A stretch of DNA of 64,000 nucleotides, taken from contig CANTAL010000192.1 of assembly GCA_947650365.1 (NCBI GenBank), positions 291,501-355,500 of the forward strand, given 5' to 3'. This document shows, one piece after another, positions 56,715 to 64,000 of the stretch; the first letter of the stretch is position 1, and every line of letters begins with the position of its first letter. Source of the stretch: Chamaelirium japonicum. Taxonomy: Eukaryota > Streptophyta > Magnoliopsida > Liliales > Melanthiaceae. Position numbers and translations under genes: made by a program. The notes beneath the pieces are model-generated. The model worked only from the letters and a program-made list of their open reading frames with translations, had not been told where the DNA came from and made no database searches.

Positions 56715-57890
56715 GCACTCGAAGACAAAGTCCGAGGCGATCAATGCCTCGGCACTCTACAAGCCCAAGGCCCAGCCCTTGGCACTTGAGGACAAAGTCC
56801 GAGGCGACCAACACCTCGGCACTCTACAAGCCCAAGGCCCAGCCCTTGGCACTCGAAGACAAAATCCGAGGCGATCAATGCCTCGGCACTCTACAAGCCC
56901 AAGGCCCAGCCCTTGGCACTCGAAGACAAAGTCCGAGGCGACCAACGCGTCGGCACTCTACAAGCCCAAGGCCCAGCCCTTGGCACTCGAAGACAAAGTC
57001 CGAGGCGATCAATGCCTCGGCACTCTACAAGCCCAAGGCCCAGCCCTTGGCACTTGAGGACAAAGTCCGAGGCGACCAACACCTCGGCACTCTACAAGCC
57101 CAAGGCCCAGCCCTTGGCACTCGAAGACAGAATCCGAGGCGATCAATGCCTCGGCACTCTACAAGCCCAAGGCCCAGCCCTTGGCACTCGAAGACAAAGT
57201 CCGAGGCGACCAACGCGTCGGCACTCTACAAGCCCAAGGCCCAGCCCTTGGCACTCGAAGACAAAGTCTGAGGCGACCAACGTCTCGGCACTCTACAAGC
57301 CCAAGGCCCAGCCCTTGGCACTCGAAGACAAAGTCCGAGGCGATCAATGCCTCGGCACTCTACAAGCCCAAGGCCCAGCCCTTGGCACTCGAAGACAAAG
57401 TCCGAGGCGACCAACGTCTCGGCACTCTACAAGCCCAAGGCCTAGCCCTTGGCACTCGAAGACAAAGTCCGAGGCGACCAGTGCCTCGGCACTCTACAAG
57501 CCCAAGGCCCAGCCCTTGGCATTCGAAGACAAAGTCCAAGGCGATCAATGCCTCGGCACTCTACAAGCCCAAGGCCCAGCCCTTGGCACTCGAAGACAAA
57601 GTCCGAGGCGACCAACGCCTCGGCACTCTACAAGCCCAAGGCCTAGCCCTTGGCACTCGAAGACAAAGTCCGAGGCGACCAATGCCTCGGCACTCTACAA
57701 GCCCAAGGCCCAGCCCTTGGCATTCGAAGACAAAGTCCGAGGCGACCAATGCCTCGGCACTCTACAAGCCCAAGGCCTAGCCCTTGGCACTCGAAGACAA
57801 AGTCCGAGGCGACCAATGCCTCGGCACTCTTCAAGCCCAAGGCCCAGCCCTTGGCATTCGAAGACAAAGTCCGAGACGTCGTCGCCGACG
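56715..57890. repeat. 67-bp tandem repeats, about seventeen units
   Basis: Unit landmarks: 'tgcctcggcactctacaagc', 'ccaaggcccagcccttgg', 'cactcgaagacaaagtcc', 'gaggcgaccaa'. Units are near-identical and exactly 67 bp, so the reading frame shifts by one at each unit and repeats every 201 bp. Long frames stay open in more than one phase and on both strands. Homologous to the ~69-bp repeats at 40.9-41.5 kb. Confidence 0.95.
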
Positions 57891-58273
57891 TATTGGCATT
57901 CGATCAAAAGTCCAAGCTTAGTCTTGTCACTCAGGTCCAAGCATCAGATTGTCACTGGCCATTACCTTTTTTTTCGATGACTAACGGTTCCAGACCGGTC
58001 AGGGGGTGGTTGGTCTGACTCTGTCAGTGCGTGTCTCCACACTGGTGCAGTCGATGGTGGGTAACACGGGATAAAATGGTGCTTCCTTGATCCTGGCCAA
58101 GTCAACGCCCTCACGTGACCGTAGTACTTGGGGAATACAGTAACCAGGTGCGGTAATACATTGGGTGAAGACCGGCTGGCTATCATGTGGCGTCATCCTA
58201 GATTATCTCTAAGAAACCCCCTCGAATATAGCACTATCCCTCGCCGACATCCCCGCGCACCAGCGTTTTACCG

Positions 58274-58340
58274 AAAAAGTGTCGGTTTCGAATGGGGCTG
58301 AAATTCGGAAAATACACTATTTTCAATACCGACACTTTTT
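58274..58340. other. Perfect 13-bp inverted repeat with 41-nt loop
   Basis: AAAAAGTGTCGGT (58274-58286) and ACCGACACTTTTT (58328-58340). It directly precedes the hairpin-bearing ~119-bp repeats and shares their CGGTTTC/ACCGA theme. Confidence 0.8.
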
Positions 58341-58384
58341 GGCCTCTTCTAGCAGCCCCAATAACGGGGTGTTACGCCATCAAC

Positions 58385-59070
58385 AAGCAGCCCCTCCTCG
58401 GTTTCGCACAAAAACTGAGTGGGGAGGGGGTGACGGCACACCAACAGCACACCCCTCGGTTTCGTCAGAAAACCGAGAGGGGGTGTGTGTCGGCATCAAC
58501 AAGCAACCCCCCCCCTCGGTTTCGCACAAAAACCGAGTGGGAAGGGGGTGACGGCACATCATCAGCACACCCCTCGGTTTCGTCAGAAAACCGAGAGGGG
58601 GTGTGTGTCTGCATCAACAAGCAACCCCCCTTGGTTTCGCACAAAAACCGAGTGGGGAGGGGGTGACAGCACACCATCAGCACACCCCTCGGTTTCGTCA
58701 GAAAACCGAGAGGGGGTGTGTATCGGCATCAACAAGCAACCCCCCCCCTCGGTTTCGCACAAAAACCGAGTGGGAAGGGGGTGACAGCACATCATCAGCA
58801 CACCCCTCGGTTTCGTCAGAAAACCGAGAGGGGGTGTGTGTTGGCATTAACAAGCAGCCCCCCCCCTCGGTTTCGCACAAAAACCAAGTGGGAAGGGGGC
58901 GACGGCATACCATCAGCATCTCACCCCTCGGTTTTGCACAAAAAACCGAGTAGGGAGGGGGTGACGGCGCGCTCTTGGTTTCGACATAAAACCGAGAGGG
59001 GGGGTGTATGGCATCAATATCATCCCACCCCTTGGTTTCGTCAGAAAACCGAGAGGCGGGGTGCTTGGTG
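58385..59070. repeat. ~119-bp tandem repeats, each with two hairpins
   Basis: About six units. Each contains CTCGGTTT-cgcacaa-AAACCGAG and CTCGGTTT-cgtcaga-AAACCGAG, perfect 8-bp stems with 7-nt loops. They are separated by G-rich 'tggggagggggtgacgg' and 'agggggtgtgtgtcgg' stretches. Variants in some units break a stem by one base (for example 'aaaactgag', 'ccttggtttcg'). Confidence 0.92.
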
Positions 59071-59084
59071 TCATCCACACACAA

Positions 59085-60180
59085 TGATTATTTAAAGACG
59101 AAGAGCTATCTTCCATCGGGTCGGTTGGATAGCATCTCATCCAAACCTATTGATTTGCTTGTACAAACTTCACAAAAAAAAAAAATCCCCTCTCTCATCA
59201 AGGGTGAGCACGCGGTAACTGTTGCGTCATCACTGGGCCCGACTGCAGTCCCTAGTGAACACAGTAACTAGGTGCAGTTGGGTGTCGGACAGAACGAATG
59301 AGTTACCGCGTGCCGAGACATCTTTAAGACGCTAGCCTAAAACCTGGCTGGCGCATTCTTAAGAGTCATCTCTCTATAAAGGTGAATACCATAAAAGTTA
59401 CACGTCAAGGCGAACAATGTTTCACGTCCACTTTGACCGTTTTTTCGATGCCTACACAACGGCACCTTATACGCATTCATCCGACATGCGTATGAAAAAT
59501 TATGACTGTCGGAAGTTTTCGCGCTTGTCCGAGACTCACTAGTCCGCCGCGCCCGAGACTTTCAAATTGTCTTTGACAACTTCGCCATCACCACCTATCA
59601 TACGACACCAAATTTCTCCGTCGCCATCAAGAAGTTAAGCGAGTAGCCGGGCGCTCCCGGTTCCTCATCACCAAGGCCAAGCAGGAGAAGCTCGCCGCCA
59701 ACGTCAGCACCGAGGTTGAAAAGCGGACCGACCATGTCTGCACATCGTTGGATCCACCCCCCGCATGCACCCTCGTCGTGCAGATGATACAGATAGAAGA
59801 GAGAGGGAGTGGGGTCCGACCCACCCCCCGCATGCCCTTTCTCAGACAGCCGGCATGAGCAGAGGGTAGAAGGGGAAGGGTCCCGACCCCTTAAGTGCTC
59901 ACCGCACCGCACAGCCGGTCTGACCCCAAGCTTCCCTTCCTTATCGCGTAGCCGACCCAGGCCCGCGTGCTCACCATGTCGCACAACCGACCCGGGCCCC
60001 GCAGGTGCTCCTTTGCACGCAGCAGCCGATACCGATGCACGACACAAATGCTATGTAGCAACTAGCTTGCCAACTCTTGGGTTGCCATGCCTAGGCTCGT
60101 CCCCCCACAAAGATGCTCCCAGTAATGAGGGTTTGCCAGCACCCCACATCATGCATAGTTGGCAACAAAAGTTGGCAACT
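59085..60180. other. Nested-element interior without a recognised gene
   Basis: Non-repetitive stretch between repeat blocks. A long plus-strand frame (59809-61020) starts here and continues through the ~134-bp repeats. Its composition (Ser/Pro/Arg/Thr-rich) and lack of any motif make it an unconvincing gene. Confidence 0.4.
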
Positions 60181-60185
60181 CGTTC

Positions 60186-60665
60186 CAAAACCGAGTGGTC
60201 AAGCCTCAACCTACCGGTTTGGGGGTGCGACTGCAGCGATGTCTTCGATGTCGGATTGATAAAACCAAGCGACCAAGCCTCAACACTGAATGGCAGCATC
60301 TCTCAGATCGGCTCCGTGCCAAAACCGAGTGGTCAAGCACCAAACCTACCTGTTTGGGGTGTGACTGCAGCGAGGTCTTCGAAGTCGGTCGAAGGAACCG
60401 AGCGGCCAAGCCTCAACACTGAATGGCAGCATCTCTCAGATCGGCTCCGTGCCGAAACCGAGTGGTCAAGCACCAAACCTACCTGTTTGGGGTGTGACTG
60501 CAGCGAGGTCTTCGAAGTCGGTCGAAGGAACCGAGCGGCCAAGCCTCAACACCAAACGGTAGCGTGTCTCTCAGATCGGCTTCATCCCAAAACTGAGTGG
60601 CCAAAGCCTCAACACAGATCGGTGGCGTCTCTCTCCGATCAGCTTCGTCCCAATACCGAGCGGCC
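60186..60665. repeat. ~134-bp tandem repeats, about three units plus a partial
   Basis: Units share 'aaaccgagtggtcaagc', 'ctacctgtttggggtgtgac', 'tgcagcgaggtcttcgaag', 'tcggtcgaaggaaccgagc' and 'ggccaagcctcaacac'. The ACCGAG core is the same 6-mer as in the neighbouring hairpin repeats. Confidence 0.85.
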
Positions 60666-61601
60666 TCTCTTCAACTCAGACCGACGCACAGCATCATGGG
60701 GAAGAGATCAGACTCCTCCCCCTTCATCTTCAATCCAGCATCTTCCGATCGGAACATCCCCCATCTTCCATCCTGTGCGCGATTCGAGATGGATATCAGA
60801 CTACTCAGATCCGACCAACACACCTGCAAACCGATCGGCACGCCTTCAAACCGATCAGCACGCCCTCGATCCAATCGATCTGGTCAAACCGATCGATCCG
60901 ATCGGCACGCCCTCGATCCGACCCTACCTTCCGACCCCCCGCGCGTACTCCCCTCGTCGCGAAGCAGAGAAGACTGTGTGTGCCACTCATACGAGCGAGC
61001 CCCACTTCACACGGTGGTGATCATCGACAAGAGGAGGATCGGATGGTCCGACTCCCCCCCCTGCGAACTCCCCTCGTCGCAGCAGCTGGAGAAGGGGGGA
61101 GTCGCCACCTCCCTCCGGTGCTGCTCGCCGGCACTCGATCGGCCTCCAGCCGCCACCGACCGCACCCCGCTGCCCCGTGCCTGGAGACGCACGCCGACCG
61201 CCGCCGATGTGCCCCACGCGCAGCCCGCCCGCCTGCGCCATTGCCCCGCGCCACTCCGGCCTCTGCACCGCCTACGCCCCGGCTAGATTGCACGCCGCCG
61301 CCTCCACGGGCCAGAGGAAAGAGAGAGAGAGATGGCTGCTCTCTCACCGAAAAGGGAAAGAGAGCGAGAGAAAGGAAACAGAGAGAGCTCTCACGCGAAC
61401 CAAAGAGGGAAAGAAGCAACCTCACGTGAAAGAAGAAGAGAGAGAGAGAGAGAAAGGAAACAGAGCCCCCTCTCCCACTCGCACACGGTCGGCCCACTTC
61501 GTACTCACGCGTGAATCAGCAGACCCCTCTCTCACGTGAACGAAATGCAGAGAAAGGAAAGAGAGAAAGCAAAGAAAGGAAAGAGAAAAAGAAAAAAAAG
61601 C

Positions 61602-61940
61602 CACACCAAAAGGGTCTCGGTACCCTCTCGGTATGCTCTCGGTATGCTCTCGGTAACCACTCGGTATGCTCTCGGTACCCACTCGGTATGCACTCGGTAC
61701 CCTCTCGGTATCCACTCGGTCGGAAAACGCACTGCATTTTCGGAAACACCCCCTTGGAAAACCGAGACTTTTTGGCTTGCACCAAAAGGGTCTCGGTACC
61801 CACCCGGTATGCTCTCGGTACCCACTCGGTATGCACTCGGTACCCTCTCGGTATCCACTCGGTCAGAAAACGCACTGTTTTTTCAGAAACACCCCCTCGC
61901 AAAACCGAGACTTTTTGGCTCGCGTCAAAAAGGGTCTCGG
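61602..61940. repeat. CTCGGTA-rich tandem repeats
   Basis: Runs of 10-14-bp units (CTCGGTATG, CTCGGTACC, CCACTCGGTA) sit inside a longer ~177-bp unit. The longer unit starts 'aaaagggtctcggtacc' (61606, 61783, partly 61926) and ends 'aaaaccgagactttttggct'. It lies ~140 bp before the polypurine tract. Confidence 0.85.
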
Positions 61941-62061
61941 CATCAGCGGAAGAAGGCCCTGCTAATACGAACCGCGGCACCGACAACCCTCGCCAACCGT
62001 GCCAGGTTCCTAAAGCGTTTGCACCATGGAATCCCAGCCGACCCAGGGGGTCCTGACCCGA

Positions 62062-62077
62062 CTGGGAGGGGGTAACT
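62062..62077 (+). other. Polypurine tract of the nested element
   Basis: CTGGGAGGGGGTAACT immediately upstream of the TG of the 3' LTR. Confidence 0.8.
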
Positions 62078-62691
62078 TGTGGGTGCAAAAATTGTACCGG
62101 ACCAGATCAGAGCAGCATGGGCCCGCGCAACGGCCCAAATGGGTAAGCCCGCCTGGGCTCACATGGGCCCACTCTACGAGGCTCGCAGATCAAGCCCTAC
62201 CCCTTATTGGGCCCGAACAACGGCCCAATAAGGGCCCAGCAAGGAGGCCCAGAACCAGTGCCACGTCATCATCGCCACGTCATCACTGCCATATCGGGCA
62301 CGTGCCTACGCTACAAAAGGACCCCCAAGGCATCCAGGAAGGGGGTTGGCCATTCAATCAGAGGAGGAGGATCCCAGAGCAAGTGCTAGAGCTCTATTCT
62401 CCCCACCTTGTTCTCTTCTAGTTGCTCCGTGCAACCCCACTGTACGAAGCTTCTCTCGGCCTGTCGAGAGAACGCTCAACCCTTTATATTCAAATTATAG
62501 TGAAGATCAGGTGGCACCTCTCGCCCGGAGACGTAGGTCGTAAGGCCGAACTCCGTCACCAATCCTTGTGTCATCGCTCTTTATTCTCTCTATCTATTCT
62601 CCCATCTCTTTAACTCTACAAACCATCCACATTCAATCAAGGCTGTGGGGCGGGGTTCCCGATCAAGGCGGCTCGGAAATTTCCCCCCACA
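62078..62691 (+). repeat. 3' LTR of the nested element, 614 bp
   Basis: Same length and, apart from one A/G difference, the same sequence as the 5' LTR. It is followed by the GGCCT duplication (62692-62696) and the resuming Tat integrase. Confidence 0.95.
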
Positions 62692-63273
62692 GGCCTCTGC
62701 AAGACCGTTGGCCGGAGCGTTGTACATCGTCGAGTACTTCTGCTTAATGTCATACCTGGCGCAGAATTGGCTGATAGCAGCATTCTTGAATTGCTTTCCG
62801 TTGTCCATTACGATGTATCGAGGGACTCCATATCGAAAGATGATGTCATTCTGGATGAAGCTGATGACGGAGTGCCTTGTAACTTCTCGTAGAGGTATTG
62901 CTTTAGTCCACTAAAAGAAGTAGCCCGTTGCCGCCAGAATGTAAAGATGTTGCTTGGATGACTTGGGCAGGGGACCGACAATATCGAGTCCCCATCCGTC
63001 GAAGGGCCAAGACGGGATTGTTGGGTGCAGAGGCTCCGACAGTTGACGGATGTAGTCTCCGTGTAGCTGGCAAGCGTGACATTTTTTCACGAACTCCAAG
63101 CTGTCCTTGACCATGGTGGGCCAGTAATAGCCCATCCTCCTAACGCGAAAGTAAAGCTTCGGACCGGACTGGTGCGATCCGCAGATTCCAGCGTGTACTT
63201 CTTCCAGTGCCGCTTCTGCCTCTTCTTTTGCGAGGCACCTCAGAAGTGTGCCATCGTAGCTTCGATGGTACAA
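62692..63273 (-). pseudogene. Tat integrase, N-terminal half (right of the nested element)
   Basis: Shows the HHCC zinc finger (VHAGICGSHQSG .. VKKCHACQLHGD), GWGLDIVGPLPK, then LAATGYFF and a TAG. The first catalytic Asp (ATDYF in relatives) is Gly here, and the TAG follows two residues later. After that come IVMDNGKQF (second Asp present) and NAPANGLAEA, which contains the catalytic Glu and is where the nested element enters. The protein is inactive both by substitution and by stop, independent of the insertion. Confidence 0.9.
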
Positions 63274-63303
63274 CTCATTGTTGAAGTAGTAGAACTTCAG
63301 AGA

Positions 63304-64000
63304 TCATCGCCGGATGTCAACTTTGTGCTTCGGATCTTTGGGGAGTTTACCATGGATGAGATGATCCACAAAAGGCTGCCTCCAGTCTTGCTCTTCAATT
63401 TTGAGGACGTACACCGCGTTGGTTTGAACTGAAATTTCGATCGGACCTTCTTCTTTGGTGATCACTATTCTTCTGCAAACGGGGACAATGAGCTGATGTT
63501 CTTCTGGAAACGGGAGTATAGCCGCCAGATTCGTGAGTGCGTCAGCCTGCTGGTTGAGGTTTCTGGAGACGTGCTGAATGGAAGCAGTCTCTAGTTTGCC
63601 AAGGAGTTCCAAAGCTCGCGCGTGCAACGACACTAGGTCTTCTTTGTTGACTTCGTATGCCCCCAAGACTTGCAGGATAACGAGTTGAGAGTCACCGAAA
63701 ATCTCGAGTCCTTGAAGCTTCATTTCGTTAGCAAGTTCGAGACCGATGAGTAGAGCTTGATACTCTGCCACATTGTTGGAACATGATTCCGACAGCAGGA
63801 ATGAGAAGGGGAGTATTTCGTTGTCTGGAGTAACGAAGATGACTCCGGCTCCCGCTATGTCCTGTCTTGCTGCGCCGTCAAAGAATATTTTCCAGGAGGG
63901 GGTGATGTCGATGGAGAATACTTCTTCGTCTGGGAGATCTTCCGATAACTCCCATTCTGCCGGGTGGGGATATTCTACGAGGAAGTTTGCGAGAGCTTGT
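63304..64000 (-). pseudogene. Tat-type additional RNase H and linker (runs off the window)
   Basis: Open from the window edge to TGA at 63304-63306. Motifs with catalytic residues: WKIFFDGAARQD (Asp), NNVAEYQALLIGLEL (Glu), LEIFGDSQLV (Asp), NLNQQADALTNLA (Asp). This is the archaeal-type RNase H found after the ordinary RT-RNase H in Tat elements. The catalytic set is complete, but the TGA separates it from the integrase in what should be one polyprotein. Confidence 0.9.

Larger units (their letters stand above)
54742..62691 (+). mobile_element. Nested non-autonomous LTR retrotransposon, 7950 bp
   Basis: A complete element with two 614-bp LTRs, a PBS directly inside the left LTR, a PPT directly before the right LTR, TG..CA ends and an exact GGCCT duplication. 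The 6.7-kb interior lacks protease, RT, RNase H and integrase. It has one short gag-position ORF and a series of tandem-repeat blocks (~107, 67, ~119 and ~134 bp, and CTCGGTA-rich). It must therefore depend on proteins of another element. A Tat element is likely, because its 67-bp repeats match repeats in the Tat element at 41 kb. Confidence 0.92.

Noticed and set aside
56715..57890. CRISPR-like array
   Set aside because: Units are contiguous 67-bp tandem repeats without unique spacers, inside a eukaryotic LTR element.
59809..61020. 403-codon frame in the nested element as a real gene
   Set aside because: Runs through non-coding-looking repeats with Ser/Pro/Arg-rich composition and no motif. 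A second long frame overlaps it (60597-61286). Kept only as a remark.

Overview
This is nuclear DNA of a flowering plant. It has GT-AG split genes encoding plant-type proteins (the APC/C activator CDC20 and the start of the spliceosomal protein SmD1). It also has plant-specific transposon families: Tat-lineage Ty3/gypsy with a second, archaeal-type RNase H, a 5S-bearing Cassandra-type LTR, a tRNA-derived SINE and hAT elements. Nothing I can read fixes the family or order. All similarity statements come from reading the sequence by eye.

Layout. Positions 1-8.4 kb are AT-rich and contain two diverged copies of a ~2.4 kb unit, a hAT element with 8-bp target duplications, and three copies of a ~220-bp LTR/PBS remnant. 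SmD1 exons 1-2 lie on the minus strand at 8.4-8.6 kb, so this stretch may be SmD1 intron 2 or downstream sequence. At 9.8-11.3 kb is a composite retroelement carrying a SINE. From 11.3 to 22.0 kb runs a ~10 kb satellite array with a ~153-bp monomer, interrupted once. Positions 22-26.5 kb hold a fold-back MITE, a hAT-like MITE and one small unidentified gene (24.8 kb).

The main host locus is CDC20 (26873-29136, five exons, 450 aa). It has a perfect mitosis-specific MSA box just upstream of a TATA box. Downstream, CDC20-derived sequence recurs in a serial duplication: the gene, then a copy of its 3' flank (33.0-34.2 kb), then a pseudogene lacking exon 1 and the start of exon 2 (38.0-40.0 kb). 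The blocks are separated by a short copia-like LTR fused to fragments of a long gypsy LTR. One copia LTR copy contains a chimeric filler made of a DUF630/DUF632 gene fragment plus a gypsy RT fragment. The other contains a complete solo LTR with an exact ATACA duplication.

From 40.2 kb to the end the window is nested retrotransposons. A decayed Tat element (40.2-45.2 kb, minus) is followed by a 5S-containing Cassandra-type LTR and an inverted copy of the 9.8 kb composite element. That copy is cut by a gypsy LTR (46992), which is cut in turn by a larger Tat element running past the right edge (from 47734, minus). This Tat element carries, antisense to pol, a gene with its own TATA box and intron encoding a plant-mobile-domain protein with a coiled-coil tail. 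Its integrase is split by a very young 7950-bp pol-less LTR element (54742-62691; 614-bp LTRs with one difference, GGCCT duplication), whose interior is mostly tandem repeats including an array of perfect hairpins.
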